NCBI GenBank assembly: GCA_020845995.1
Contig: JADLES010000070.1
Coordinates: 1-40,386 of the forward strand
DNA: 40,386 nucleotides
From: Burkholderiales bacterium
GTDB taxonomy: Bacteria > Pseudomonadota > Gammaproteobacteria > Burkholderiales > SG8-39
Direction of reading: 5' to 3'
In this document: positions 15,399 to 24,265 of the stretch, piece after piece
Numbering within the stretch: the stretch's first letter is position 1
Layout: each line of letters starts with the position of its first letter
Program-made: the position numbers and the translations under genes
The notes under the pieces: generated by a model
What the model saw: the letters and a program-made list of their open reading frames with translations, nothing else
What the model was told of the DNA's origin: nothing
The model's database searches: none

Positions 15399-15454
15399 CG
15401 CCCGACGGATGGTACGCGCAGCCGCTCGCTGGGAGGGAGGGCGGCCGCGGCTCG

Positions 15455-15492
15455 TTTGTAACAAATCGTGTCCGCCAGGAAGGGGCGTAACA
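15455..15492. promoter_or_regulatory. Candidate OmpR operator half-sites
   Basis: TTTGTAACAAA (15455-15465) is a near-perfect inverted repeat. A second GTAACA occurs at 15487-15492, 29 bases after the first (15458-15463). TTTGTAACA resembles the core of E. coli OmpR boxes. Position, 40-80 bases before ompR and also upstream of the divergent small-protein gene, fits autoregulation. Confidence 0.35.
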
Positions 15493-15522
15493 CGTTGTTT
15501 CACCGTGCGCCCGACTCGGCGG

Positions 15523-15528
15523 TACCCT
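15523..15528 (+). promoter_or_regulatory. -10-like box of ompR
   Basis: TACCCT, 7 bases before the ompR ATG at 15536, with no Shine-Dalgarno between them. The -35 region is poor (TTTCAC at a long spacing), as expected if an activator helps. Confidence 0.3.
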
Positions 15529-15535
15529 GCCGGCC

Positions 15536-16270
15536 ATGGCCGAGCTGAAACGTAGAATCCTCGTCGTCGACGACGACCAGCGCCTGCGCGAGCTGGTCGT
15601 GCGCTATCTCGGCGAGCAGGGGTTCGAGGCGCGCGCAGTGCCGGATGCGCCCGCCATGGACAGGCAGATCGCGCGCGAGCGCTACGATCTCATCGTACTC
15701 GACCTGATGCTGCCGGGCGAGGACGGACTGGCGATCTGCCGCCGGCTGCGCGCGGACAAGGCGGCGCAGAACTCCGCGCCCGCGATCATCATGCTGACCG
15801 CGAAGGGCGACGAAGTCGATCGGATCGTCGGCCTGGAGATGGGCGCCGACGACTACCTGCCCAAGCCCTTCAACCCGCGCGAGCTGGTGGCGCGCGTGAA
15901 TGCCGTGCTGCGCCGCCGTCAGCCCGCCGGCCCGCCGGGCGCGCCCGCCGCGGAGAACGAAGTCCTGCGCTTCGGCGCCTTCGAGTTCAACCTGGCCACG
16001 CGCAGCCTGAGGCGCGAGGGCAAGCCCGTCGCCCTCACCACCGGCGAATACTCGGTGCTCAAGGTGCTGGTGCAGCACCCGCGCACGCCGCTGTCGCGCG
16101 ACAAGTTGATGGAGCTCGCGCGCGGCCGTGAATACGGCGTGTTCGACCGCTCGATCGACGTGCAGATTTCGCGCCTGCGCAAGATCGTCGAGGAGGACCA
16201 CGCGCGTCCGCGCCACATCCAGACCGTGTGGGGTTTCGGCTACGTATTCGTCCCCGACGGCGAGCCGTGA
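15536..16270 (+). CDS. ompR: OmpR-type response regulator
   Basis: 244 aa. Receiver domain (~5-120) with the acidic pocket VVDDD, phospho-acceptor Asp56 in VLDLMLPGEDG and Lys110 in DDYLPKPF. Winged-helix DNA-binding domain (~140-235) with DRSIDVQISRLRKIVEED and the terminal IQTVWGFGYVF. In proteobacteria OmpR senses envelope and osmotic state through EnvZ and controls porins. The overlap with envZ (GTGA) and high similarity of motifs support orthology, although another OmpR-family pair with a similar role is possible. Confidence 0.9.
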   Translation: MAELKRRILVVDDDQRLRELVVRYLGEQGFEARAVPDAPAMDRQIARERYDLIVLDLMLPGEDGLAICRRLRADKAAQNSAPAIIMLTAKGDEVDRIVGLEMGADDYLPKPFNPRELVARVNAVLRRRQPAGPPGAPAAENEVLRFGAFEFNLATRSLRREGKPVALTTGEYSVLKVLVQHPRTPLSRDKLMELARGREYGVFDRSIDVQISRLRKIVEEDHARPRHIQTVWGFGYVFVPDGEP

Positions 16271-17544
16271 GCCTGTTCACGCGGTCGTTCCTGCTGATCG
16301 CGCTGCTGATCCTCGCCTCCGCGGCCGCCACCTACCAGATCTACCGCGTCTACGAGCGCGAGCCGCGCGCCCGCGAGCTGGCGCAGCAGACCGTGAGCAT
16401 CGTCAACCTCACGCGCGCGGCGCTGGTCAACGCCGATCCGGTGCTGCGCCGCTACCTGCTGATCGAGCTCAACGAGCGCGAAGGCATCCGGCTTGCGCCG
16501 GTCACGGGCGGCGAGGTGCTCGAGCCGCTGCCGGAGGACCTGCTGTTCAAGCTCGTCGCGGCCAAGATCACCGCCAGCCTGGGCGCGCCCACGCGCTTTG
16601 CCTACGCCCGCAACCGGGTGGAGGGTTTCTGGGTCAGCTTCAGCATCGACGAGGACGACTACTGGGTGATGCTGCCGCGCGAGCGCTTCGAGCCGCCGTT
16701 CGGCCTGGAGCTGCTGGGAGCGGGGCTCGGCGTGATCGGCCTTGCGCTCGCGGGCGCGATGCTGATCGCCGGCAGGCTGAGCCGGCCGCTGAGCGCCATC
16801 GCGGCGGCCGCGGCGGAGGTCGGGCGCGGGCGCGCTCCCGCGCCGCTCGCCGAGCGCGGGCCGCGCGAGATCCGCACCGTTTCACGGGCCTTCAACCGGA
16901 TGGCGGGCGACCTCGCCGCCATGGAGCGCGAACGCGCGATGGTGCTGGCGGGCATTTCGCACGACCTGCGCACGCCGCTTTCGCGGCTGCGTCTCGGGCT
17001 GGAAATGAGCGGCGCGGAGCGGAGCGCGGCCGAGGCCATGGGCGCGGACATCGAGGAGATCGACGAAGTGATCGCGCAGTTCCTCGCCTTCGCGAAAAAC
17101 GAGGACGAATCGATGGCGCCTGGCGACCTACGCGCGCTGCTTGGCGAGATCGCCGAGAGCTACCGTAGGCGCGAGCACGCGATTCGCGTCGGCGAATGCG
17201 CCGTCGGCCCTTTGCGCTTTGCGCCGCTGGCGATACGCCGGGCGGTCACCAACCTGCTCGACAATGCGCTGCGCTATGCCGGCGGCGAGGTCGAGATCGC
17301 CGCCCGGCGCGAGCGCGGCCTCGTCGTCGTCGAAGTCCTCGACCGCGGGCCCGGCGTGCCCGCGCAGGAAACCGAGCGCCTCAAGCGGCCGTTCACCCGG
17401 CTGGACGAGTCGCGCAGCGGGCCGGGGCGCTCGGGCCTCGGCCTGGCGATCGTCGACCGGATCGCCCGCGCGCACGGCGGCCGGCTGGAACTCGCGCCCC
17501 GCCCGGGCGGCGGCCTCGCCGCCCGGATCGAGCTGCCCGCCTGA
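16267..17544 (+). CDS. envZ: EnvZ-type sensor histidine kinase
   Basis: 425 aa from a GTG at 16267 that overlaps the ompR stop by 4 bases; an ATG further upstream (16228) lies inside ompR and gives an arginine-rich leader instead of a membrane start. Two membrane helices (~5-22 and ~150-175) flank a periplasmic loop, followed by HAMP, the dimerisation helix with phospho-acceptor His232 in ISHDLRTPLSRL, and the ATPase domain with N box NLLDNALRYAG, G1 DRGPGVP and G2 GLGLAIV. The DLRTPL sequence after His is the EnvZ subfamily pattern. It phosphorylates and dephosphorylates OmpR. Confidence 0.9.
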   Translation: MSLFTRSFLLIALLILASAAATYQIYRVYEREPRARELAQQTVSIVNLTRAALVNADPVLRRYLLIELNEREGIRLAPVTGGEVLEPLPEDLLFKLVAAKITASLGAPTRFAYARNRVEGFWVSFSIDEDDYWVMLPRERFEPPFGLELLGAGLGVIGLALAGAMLIAGRLSRPLSAIAAAAAEVGRGRAPAPLAERGPREIRTVSRAFNRMAGDLAAMERERAMVLAGISHDLRTPLSRLRLGLEMSGAERSAAEAMGADIEEIDEVIAQFLAFAKNEDESMAPGDLRALLGEIAESYRRREHAIRVGECAVGPLRFAPLAIRRAVTNLLDNALRYAGGEVEIAARRERGLVVVEVLDRGPGVPAQETERLKRPFTRLDESRSGPGRSGLGLAIVDRIARAHGGRLELAPRPGGGLAARIELPA

Positions 17545-18543
17545 TCAGCTCCCGCGCGGTCCGGGCGCGGCGGCGCGCGTCGCTTCGGCGAGGAGCCAGT
17601 CGCGGAACGCGACCACATCGGCGCGCCCCGCGGCGCCGGGTTCGCTGACGATCCAGTAGGCGAATCGCAGCGGCAGCGAAAGCGCGAGCGGCGCCACCAG
17701 CCGCCCCGAGGCGAGATCCGAACCGCCGAGCGCCGACATGCCCATCGTCACGCCCATGCCGTCGGCGGCCGCCTCGAGCGCGAGCAGGGCGTGGTTGAAA
17801 TGCAGCCCGCGCGAGGTATCGATGCCGGACAGCCCCGCCGCCTCGAACCAGGCATCCCAGAGCGGACGACCGTCGTCGTTGCGAACGTTGTCGTGGATGA
17901 GGACGTGCTCTCCGAGATCGGCAGGCTGCCGGAGCGCGGGCCCGGCCTGCAGCAATCGCGGGCTGCACATCGGGGTGACCTCGACGCTCAACAGCTTGTC
18001 GACCCGAAACCCGGGGTAATCCCCGGTGCCGAAGCGCACCGCGATGTCGGCATCTTCCACCAGCGAGCCGATGGCCGCGTCGCCGGGGATCGATTCGTCC
18101 CCGCCCGGGTCGATGAGACCTGTGCTCGCGTGGATGCGCACGTCCAGATGCGGGTGCGCGCCGACGAAGCGGTGCAGGCGCGGCGCCAGCCAGCGCGTCG
18201 CGAACGAGGGCGCCGCGCTGACCGATAGCAGCCCTTCCTGCCCGAGGCTGCGCAGCTCTTCGATGGCGCCGCCGAGACGGCTGAATCCGTCGCTCAGCCT
18301 GGGCAGCAGCACCTGGCCGGCGCGCGTCAATTCCAGGCCGCGCTTCAGGCGACGAAAGAGACGCTGGCCGAGAAATTCCTCCAGCCCCTTCACCTGGTGG
18401 CTGATCGCCGCCGGCGTCACATGCAACTCCCTGGCCGCCATGACGAAGCTGAGATGCCTGGCGGCGGTCTCGAAGGCGCGCAGCGCATTGAGTGGCGGCA
18501 GGCGCGGCGGGGACTGAGATGGGTTAGGTTTTCTTTGCGCCAT
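17545..18543 (-). CDS. LysR-family regulator, GcvA-like
   Basis: 332 aa. N-terminal winged helix (LNALRAFETAARHLSF, then VTPAAISHQVKGLEE) and a LysR effector domain. The opening resembles the GcvA/AmpR-like branch. I start at the ATG at 18543 because upstream codons run through AT-rich intergenic DNA and the divergent gene. It converges head-on with envZ, with no spacer between stops. LysR regulators usually control the divergent gene, here the 71-aa protein, together with themselves. The effector is unknown. Confidence 0.88.
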   Translation of the reverse strand: MAQRKPNPSQSPPRLPPLNALRAFETAARHLSFVMAARELHVTPAAISHQVKGLEEFLGQRLFRRLKRGLELTRAGQVLLPRLSDGFSRLGGAIEELRSLGQEGLLSVSAAPSFATRWLAPRLHRFVGAHPHLDVRIHASTGLIDPGGDESIPGDAAIGSLVEDADIAVRFGTGDYPGFRVDKLLSVEVTPMCSPRLLQAGPALRQPADLGEHVLIHDNVRNDDGRPLWDAWFEAAGLSGIDTSRGLHFNHALLALEAAADGMGVTMGMSALGGSDLASGRLVAPLALSLPLRFAYWIVSEPGAAGRADVVAFRDWLLAEATRAAAPGPRGS

Positions 18544-18702
18544 GAAAAGAAAAAATAATTTGCTGCATTGCAATAAATGAATTATAAACTTGTTTAAACA
18601 GAAAGCGTACAACCATGGCGTTAGCGCAGTCTTTTCATACAACACTTTAATGTTGCGTTGCGCTGTATCCAGGATGTCGCGCCACAAGTCAGGAGAGCAG
18701 TA
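18544..18702. promoter_or_regulatory. AT-rich divergent control region with palindromes
   Basis: This 159-base region is strikingly AT-rich beside GC-rich neighbours. It holds ATTGCAAT (18567-18574), the perfect 10-base palindrome TGTTTAAACA (18591-18600), and an inverted repeat CAACA-6-TGTTG (18640-18655) with an AT-rich centre, a size compatible with a LysR T-N11-A box. These are plausible operators for the LysR regulator acting on both divergent genes. Confidence 0.4.
18581..18586 (-). promoter_or_regulatory. -10 box of the LysR gene
   Basis: Perfect TATAAT on the minus strand (18586-18581), about 37 bases before the regulator's ATG. The nearest -35-like hexamer, TTGTAC (18612-18607), is 20 bases away, longer than ideal. 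The palindrome TGTTTAAACA lies within the spacer, where a bound regulator would repress. Confidence 0.4.
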
Positions 18703-18918
18703 ATGAACGTAGAACATAGCAAAATTATCGTCAGCAACGAGGATTTCCTCAGCCGCATCGACGCGATTCGCATGAGTGAGGTCCAGCGCATCGCAGCGAA
18801 GGCCCGTTTCGCGCGGGCCGAAACCATCGCCGCGATGATCGCGGCGGCGAGCCAGGCCATTGCACGCCTTTTCGGCGCCGTGGTTCGGGTGAGCGCAGCG
18901 CGGCGCACGACCGCGTAG
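18703..18918 (+). CDS. 71-aa helical protein, unknown function
   Basis: Starts at ATG 18703 with a good Shine-Dalgarno (AGGAG at 18691-18695). The N-terminus is polar; residues ~15-60 form one or two amphipathic, Ala/Ile-rich helices (MSEVQRIAAKARFARAETIA, then MIAAASQAIARLF), and the C-terminus is basic. No signal peptide. It is divergent from a LysR regulator and preceded by an AT-rich control region, so it is probably a regulated gene. The helix-then-basic-tail look loosely recalls small alphaproteobacterial and betaproteobacterial DUF1127-like proteins, but I cannot assign it. Confidence 0.6.
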   Translation: MNVEHSKIIVSNEDFLSRIDAIRMSEVQRIAAKARFARAETIAAMIAAASQAIARLFGAVVRVSAARRTTA

Positions 18919-18978
18919 TTTCGCCGCCGCCCTCGCCGGCCGCCAGGCCGCGAAGAACATCCGCGCCAGTCCCGGCCG

Positions 18979-19596
18979 TTATTCGTCCACGAGATGCGCG
19001 CGCGTGAGCGCGGCGAGCGCGCGCGCCGCGGAATCCGCCGACGCCTCCAGTTGTGCCGCGATCCGCTCCATCTCGCGCCGGCCGCGGTTCTGCGACAGCT
19101 TCCAGCGCGTCTCCAGGCGCGACACCGGGATCGAGAAGTTGACGATGCCCTCCAGCATCCGGTCGAGGTACTCACGGCTGAGGGTGTCGTGCTTCGGCAG
19201 CCATTGCGGGTCGATGCTCTCGATCAGGCGCCGTTGCGATTCCAGTTTTTCGTTCTTCTCGGAAACAATCCTTGGAACGCCGTAAGCATGCACCGCCACG
19301 TAGTTCCAGGTCGGCACGCGCTCGCTCTCCTCGTACCAGCGCGGCGAAACGTAGGCATGCGGACCGGAGAAAATCACCAGCGCCTCGTCGTCGAGGAACT
19401 CCTGCCACTGCGGGTTGCTCTTCGCCATGTGCATCTCGAGGACGATCTGCTCGCCGTCCTCGTGCACCGTCACGGGCAGGTGCGAGGCCATCAGCTTGCC
19501 GCCAGTGCCGGTTACCAGCACCGGGAAGTTGTTCGCGCGCAGGAAGCGAACCAACTCCGTTTTTTCGTTCAATTGATTGTAAGGAGGGCTATACAT
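18979..19596 (-). CDS. PaiB-family FMN-binding regulator-like protein
   Basis: 205 aa. The opening MYSPPYNQ, ASHLPV near residue 38, HMAKSNPQWQEF and the YVSPRWYE...VPTWNYVAVHAYG block are diagnostic of the PaiB/FMN-binding split-barrel family. Bacillus PaiB is described as a negative transcription regulator, but the fold is that of a flavin-binding protein with no DNA-binding motif seen, so an enzymatic or flavin-sensing role is equally possible. GAGG precedes the ATG by about 6 bases. It stands between the 71-aa gene and ispF. Confidence 0.88.
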   Translation of the reverse strand: MYSPPYNQLNEKTELVRFLRANNFPVLVTGTGGKLMASHLPVTVHEDGEQIVLEMHMAKSNPQWQEFLDDEALVIFSGPHAYVSPRWYEESERVPTWNYVAVHAYGVPRIVSEKNEKLESQRRLIESIDPQWLPKHDTLSREYLDRMLEGIVNFSIPVSRLETRWKLSQNRGRREMERIAAQLEASADSAARALAALTRAHLVDE

Positions 19597-19618
19597 CCAC
19601 GCCTCGATATAAGAAGAA

Positions 19619-20098
19619 TTACCTCAAAACCTCGTCAATCAGCGCGATCGCCTGCGCGGCGATGCCCTCGCCCCGGCCAATGGCGCCGAGTCTCTCCGTG
19701 GTCGTCGCCTTGATGCTGACGGCGGCGGGCTGCAGGCCGAGGTCGGTGGCGATGTTGCCGATCATGCGCGCCACGTGCGGCGCCATGCGCGGCTCCTGCG
19801 CGACGATGGTGGCGTCGATGTTGACGATGCGATAGCCCTGCGCGCCGACCTTCTTCGCGACTTCCTTGAGGAGCACGCGGCTGTCCGAACCCTGGTATCG
19901 CGGGTCGCTGTCCGGAAAGTGCGCGCCGATGTCGCCCAGGGCCGCGGCGCCGAGCAGCGCGTCGCAGATGGCGTGCAGCAGCACGTCCGCGTCGGAATGG
20001 CCGGCGAGACCGCGCGCGTACGGGATTTCCACGCCGCCGATCACCAGCCGGCGACCCGCCGCGAACGCGTGCACGTCGTAGCCCTGCCCCACCCTCAT
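19619..20098 (-). CDS. ispF: 2-C-methyl-D-erythritol 2,4-cyclodiphosphate synthase
   Basis: Fifth step of the MEP isoprenoid pathway, releasing CMP. 159 aa, the standard size. Zn ligands Asp8, His10 (GYDVHAF) and His42, the signature [24 protein letters not shown], and the C-terminal [20 protein letters not shown] are all present. Start is the ATG at 20098, 10 bases after ispD ends; an in-frame extension upstream is antisense-like and Arg-rich. It is co-transcribed with ispD, the usual proteobacterial arrangement. Confidence 0.97.
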   Translation of the reverse strand: MRVGQGYDVHAFAAGRRLVIGGVEIPYARGLAGHSDADVLLHAICDALLGAAALGDIGAHFPDSDPRYQGSDSRVLLKEVAKKVGAQGYRIVNIDATIVAQEPRMAPHVARMIGNIATDLGLQPAAVSIKATTTERLGAIGRGEGIAAQAIALIDEVLR

Positions 20099-20108
20099 GT
20101 CCTCGCCC

Positions 20109-20801
20109 TCATCGCTTCGCCAGGATCGCCTCGGCGATCGCCAGGTCCTCGGGGAACGTGACCTTGATGTTCTCACGACTGCCGGTGACGAGGCGCGGCC
20201 GCAGGCCCATCTGCTCGATCGCCCCCGCCTCATCGGTGACGGGCGCGCGCGCCGCCTTCAGCGCCTGCAGCAGCAGGGCGCAGCGGAACATCTGCGGCGT
20301 CTGCGCGAGCCACAGCTGGCCGCGATCCTCGCTCCCGCAAACGCGCAGCGCGCCCGCCTCGTCCTTGGCGGCCCGCTTCACCGTGTCGGCAGCCGGCAGC
20401 GCGAGGATGCCGCCGATGCTGTCGCCGCCAGCCTCCGCGACCAGACTGGCGAGGTCGCGCGGCGACAGGCAGGGCCGCGCCGCATCGTGCACGAGCAGCC
20501 AGTCTTCCGCATCGATCCCCGCCATCGCCGCCACCAGGCCGTTGAGCACCGAATCGCGCCGCGTCGCGCCGCCGCAATACAGCGGCTCCAGCTTGCCGGC
20601 GAACGCGCTCCAGTCATGGCGGACGAATTCCCGGTCGCCGGGCGCGAGCACGACAAACACCGATTGCACGGGCGGCACGCACACCGATTTCACCGCGTGC
20701 CACAGCATCGGCCGCCCGGCGAGCGCGAGGTACTGCTTGGGCTGCTCCGAGCGCAGGCGTGTACCGGCGCCCGCCGCGGGAATCAACGCATGGTAGGCCA
20801 A
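20109..20801 (-). CDS. ispD: 2-C-methyl-D-erythritol 4-phosphate cytidylyltransferase
   Basis: Third MEP pathway step, joining CTP to MEP. The CTP-binding glycine loop [12 protein letters not shown] followed by [26 protein letters not shown], and the C-terminal [19 protein letters not shown] identify it. I prefer the TTG at 20801 (230 aa): it is preceded by AAGGAT at good spacing and places the loop four residues from the N-terminus as in homologues. An ATG at 20840 would add 13 residues that do not look conserved and lack a ribosome-binding site. Divergent from mfd by 56 bases. Confidence 0.93.
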   Translation of the reverse strand: MAYHALIPAAGAGTRLRSEQPKQYLALAGRPMLWHAVKSVCVPPVQSVFVVLAPGDREFVRHDWSAFAGKLEPLYCGGATRRDSVLNGLVAAMAGIDAEDWLLVHDAARPCLSPRDLASLVAEAGGDSIGGILALPAADTVKRAAKDEAGALRVCGSEDRGQLWLAQTPQMFRCALLLQALKAARAPVTDEAGAIEQMGLRPRLVTGSRENIKVTFPEDLAIAEAILAKR

Positions 20802-20829
20802 GTCGAAATCCTTCGTGTTTTCAACGCCG

Positions 20830-20835
20830 TATAAT
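20830..20835 (+). promoter_or_regulatory. -10 box upstream of mfd
   Basis: Perfect TATAAT on the plus strand, 22 bases before the mfd ATG at 20858, so a leader of about 16 bases is predicted. No clear -35 at 16-18 bases. The reverse strand reads ATTATA and could also contribute to ispD transcription. Confidence 0.4.
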
Positions 20836-20857
20836 TGCATGGCGCTTTCGTCTTGTC

Positions 20858-23800
20858 ATGCATCGAGACTCCCTTCCAGGCAAGAAACGCTATTGCGGAT
20901 TGGCGGGCTCCGCCGATGCGCTGGCGCTCGCGAGGCTGGCGGCCGGCGCCGCGCCGGTGGCGGTCTTTGCCGCCAGCGCGCTGGATGCAAGGCGCTTGCT
21001 GGAAGAGATCGGCTGGTTCGCTCCGCAATTGCGCTGCTGCCTGCTGCCGGACTGGGAGACGCTTCCCTATGACGGTTTCTCGCCGCACCACGATCTCGTT
21101 TCCGAGCGCCTCGCGACCTTGTACCGCGTGCAGCGCGGCGACTTCGACATCCTGATCGTCCCCGCTTCGACCGCCCTGTTCCGTCTTTGCCCTCCTTCGT
21201 ATCTCGCCGCCTACAGCTTCTTCCTGCAGCAGGACGGGCGGCTGGATGCCGGCGCCCTGCGCCGCCAGCTCGCGCTCGCCGGATACAGCGCCGTCGCGCA
21301 GGTGGTCGCGCCGGGCGAATTCTGCTTCCGCGGCGGCATCGTCGACCTGTTCCCGATGGGCAGCGCCGTCCCCTACCGGCTCGACCTGGACGACGAGCGG
21401 ATCGAGACCATCCGCAGCTTCGACGTCGATTCGCAGCGCACGCTCTACGCGGTGAAGGAGGTCCGACTGCTGCCCGCGCGCGAATTCCCGCTGGACGAGG
21501 CCGGGCGCACCCGGTTCCGCGGCCGCTGGCGCGAGCTGTTCGAGGGCGACCCGTCCAAGCGCCGCCTCTACAAGGACATCTCCAGCGGCGTACCGGCTCC
21601 GGGGGTGGAGTACTACCTGCCGCTGTTCTTCGATGCGCTCGCCACGATCTTCGACTACCTGCCCGAGGCGGCCACGCTCGCCTTCCATCGCGACGTCTCC
21701 GGCGCGGTGCAGGCATTCTGGCGGGACGCGCAGTCGCGCTTCCGCATGCTGGGCGGCGACCCGGACCGGCCGCTGCTGCCGCCGGCGCAGCTGTTCCTCG
21801 CCGCCGAGGAGTTCCACACGAGGGCCAGACGCTTCGCGCGCGTCGACCTGCTCGACGCGCAGGAGCTGGAGGCGGACCAGGATCTCGTCGCGGCGCCGCT
21901 GCCGCACGTGGCGGTCGACCGGCGCGCGGCCGACCCGCTCGCCGCGCTCAAAGCGTTCGCGGGCTCGGGCCTGCGCGTGCTGATCAGCGCGGAGTCGCCC
22001 GGGCGCCGGGAAACGATGTTGTCGTATTTCAAGGAGTACGGTTTTTCGCCCTCGTCAACGGAGAGCCTTGCAAGCTGGAATGCGCAACCCCAACCACTCG
22101 CGATCGTCGTCTCGCCGCTCGCCAACGGCTTCATTGTGCCGGCCGAAGGCTGGGCGGTGCTCACCGAGTCCGAGCTCTACGCCGGCACGGCGCGGCGCAG
22201 GCCGCGCGGCGCCAGGCCGCAGAGCAACGCCGAAGGCATGCTCCGCGACCTTTCCGAGCTGAAGGTCGGCGACCCGGTCGTGCACGTGCAGCACGGCATC
22301 GGCCGCTACGGCGGCCTGGTGAACCTCGACCTCGGCGAGGGCATGGCGGAATTCCTGCTCCTGCAGTACGAGGGTGGCGACAAGCTCTACGTGCCGGTGT
22401 CGCAACTGGAGGTGATCTCGCGCTACTCCGGCGCCCAGCCCGAGGACGCGCCGCTGCACAAGCTGGGCAGCGGCCAGTGGGACAAGGCGCGCGCGCGCGC
22501 CGCGCGGCAGGTACGCGACACCGCCGCGGAGCTGCTCGAGATCTACGCCCGGCGCGCCGCGCGCGAGGGGCATGCCTTCGAGGTGCGCCAGCACGACCTG
22601 GACGCGTTCGCCGACGGCTTCGGCTTCGAGGAGACCGCAGACCAGGCCGCCGCGATCGGCGCGGTGCTGCAGGACATGATCTCGGGCAAGCCGATGGACC
22701 GCCTGATCTGCGGCGACGTCGGCTTCGGCAAGACCGAGGTCGCGCTGCGCGCGGCCTTCGTCGCGGTGGCCGGCGACCGGCAGGTGGCGATCCTCTGCCC
22801 CACGACCCTGCTCGTCGAGCAGCACGCGCAGACCTTCCGCGACCGCTTCGCCGATTGGCCGGTACGGATCGCCGAACTGTCCCGTTTCCGGAATTCCAGG
22901 GAAGTTGCTGCAACCCGAAAACAGCTTGAAAGCGGCGAAGCCGATATCGTCATCGGCACCCACAAGCTGCTGTCGCGCGAGGTCAAGTTCCGGCAGCTGG
23001 GCCTGGTGATCATCGACGAGGAGCATCGCTTCGGCGTGCGCGAGAAGGAGGCGCTCAAGCGCCTGCGCGCCGAGGTCGACGTGCTGACGCTCACCGCCAC
23101 CCCGATCCCGCGCACGCTCGCGCTTTCGCTGGAGGGTCTGCGCGACTTCTCGGTGATCGCCACCGCGCCCGAGCGGCGCCTGGCGATCAAGACCTTCGTC
23201 GCGGCGCACGCCGACGGCCTGGTGCGCGAGGCGGTGCTGCGCGAGCTGCGCCGCGGCGGACAGGTCTACTACCTGCACAACGAGGTGGACACCATCGAGC
23301 ACGCGCACGACCGGCTGGCGCGGCTGCTGCCCGAGGCGCGCATCGCGGTCGCGCACGGGCAATTGCGCGAGCGCGAGCTGGAGCGCGTCATGCGCGAGTT
23401 CACGCAGCAGCGTCACAACGTGCTGCTCTGCTCCACCATCATCGAGACCGGCATCGACATCCCCACCGCCAACACCATCGTCATCCAGCGCGCCGACAAG
23501 TTCGGCCTGGCGCAGCTGCACCAGCTGCGCGGCCGGGTCGGCCGCTCGCATCACCAGGCGTATGCCTACCTGCTCGTTCCCGAGCTTGCATCCCTGGGAA
23601 CGCAGGCGAAAAAGCGCCTGGAAGCCATCCAGATGATGGAACAGCTGGGCTCCGGTTTCTATCTCGCGATGCACGACCTGGAGATCCGCGGCGCCGGCGA
23701 AGTCCTGGGCGAATCGCAGTCGGGCCAGATCCAGGAAGTCGGCTTCGACCTGTACACGCGCATGCTCGAGCGCGCGGTGCGCGCGCTGAAGGAGGGTAAG

Positions 23801-24262
23801 GCAATCGACCTCGACCAGGCGCTCGATCCGGCGACCGAAGTGAAGCTGCACGCGCCGGCGCTGCTGCCCGAGACCTACTGCGACGACGTGAACGAACGGC
23901 TCACGCTCTACAAGCGCCTCGCGAACTGCCGGAACGGCGAGGAGCTCGACGCCATGCACGAGGAGCTGGTCGATCGCTTCGGCCTGCCGCCCGAGCCGGC
24001 GCGAGTGCTGCTCGACTCGCACCGCCTGCGGCTGCTCGCCGCGCCGCTCGGCGTCGCGCGCGTGGAGGCCACGCACGAGGCGCTGCAGCTGCAGTTCGCG
24101 AAGGACGCCCCGGTGGACCGGGCGCGCGTCGTCTCGCTGGTGCACAAGCGCCGCAACCTGCGTCTCGCCGGCCCGGACCGGCTGCGGCTGGAAGCGAAGA
24201 TGGCGGAATGGCCGCTGCGCGTGCAGGCCGCGAAGGACCTGCTGCTTGCGCTCGCGGCCTGA
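20858..24262 (+). CDS. mfd: Transcription-repair coupling factor
   Basis: 1134 aa, compared with 1148 in E. coli. Removes RNA polymerase stalled at DNA lesions and recruits UvrA. A UvrB-homology N-terminal part (DWETLPYDGFSPHHDLVSER), the RNA polymerase-interacting domain beginning at LKVGDPVVHVQHGIGRY, and RecG-like translocase motifs: Walker A GDVGFGKTE (~620), DEEH (~720), TATPIPRTLALSL and QLRGRVGRS. The C-terminal domain is present. Start at the ATG at 20858, giving MHRDSLPGKKRY before the conserved domain. It is followed by a Sel1 gene after 3 bases. Confidence 0.97.
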   Translation: MHRDSLPGKKRYCGLAGSADALALARLAAGAAPVAVFAASALDARRLLEEIGWFAPQLRCCLLPDWETLPYDGFSPHHDLVSERLATLYRVQRGDFDILIVPASTALFRLCPPSYLAAYSFFLQQDGRLDAGALRRQLALAGYSAVAQVVAPGEFCFRGGIVDLFPMGSAVPYRLDLDDERIETIRSFDVDSQRTLYAVKEVRLLPAREFPLDEAGRTRFRGRWRELFEGDPSKRRLYKDISSGVPAPGVEYYLPLFFDALATIFDYLPEAATLAFHRDVSGAVQAFWRDAQSRFRMLGGDPDRPLLPPAQLFLAAEEFHTRARRFARVDLLDAQELEADQDLVAAPLPHVAVDRRAADPLAALKAFAGSGLRVLISAESPGRRETMLSYFKEYGFSPSSTESLASWNAQPQPLAIVVSPLANGFIVPAEGWAVLTESELYAGTARRRPRGARPQSNAEGMLRDLSELKVGDPVVHVQHGIGRYGGLVNLDLGEGMAEFLLLQYEGGDKLYVPVSQLEVISRYSGAQPEDAPLHKLGSGQWDKARARAARQVRDTAAELLEIYARRAAREGHAFEVRQHDLDAFADGFGFEETADQAAAIGAVLQDMISGKPMDRLICGDVGFGKTEVALRAAFVAVAGDRQVAILCPTTLLVEQHAQTFRDRFADWPVRIAELSRFRNSREVAATRKQLESGEADIVIGTHKLLSREVKFRQLGLVIIDEEHRFGVREKEALKRLRAEVDVLTLTATPIPRTLALSLEGLRDFSVIATAPERRLAIKTFVAAHADGLVREAVLRELRRGGQVYYLHNEVDTIEHAHDRLARLLPEARIAVAHGQLRERELERVMREFTQQRHNVLLCSTIIETGIDIPTANTIVIQRADKFGLAQLHQLRGRVGRSHHQAYAYLLVPELASLGTQAKKRLEAIQMMEQLGSGFYLAMHDLEIRGAGEVLGESQSGQIQEVGFDLYTRMLERAVRALKEGKAIDLDQALDPATEVKLHAPALLPETYCDDVNERLTLYKRLANCRNGEELDAMHEELVDRFGLPPEPARVLLDSHRLRLLAAPLGVARVEATHEALQLQFAKDAPVDRARVVSLVHKRRNLRLAGPDRLRLEAKMAEWPLRVQAAKDLLLALAA

Positions 24263-24265
24263 GCG

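Noticed and set aside
16228..16267. Start of the histidine kinase at the ATG 16228
   Set aside because: It would overlap ompR by 43 bases and add an Arg-rich leader before the first membrane helix; GTG 16267 gives a GTGA overlap and a clean membrane start.
20803..20840. ATG 20840 as the ispD start
   Set aside because: Adds 13 residues before the conserved ALIPAAGAG loop and lacks a ribosome-binding site; TTG 20801 has AAGGAT and matches the family N-terminus. Not fully excluded.
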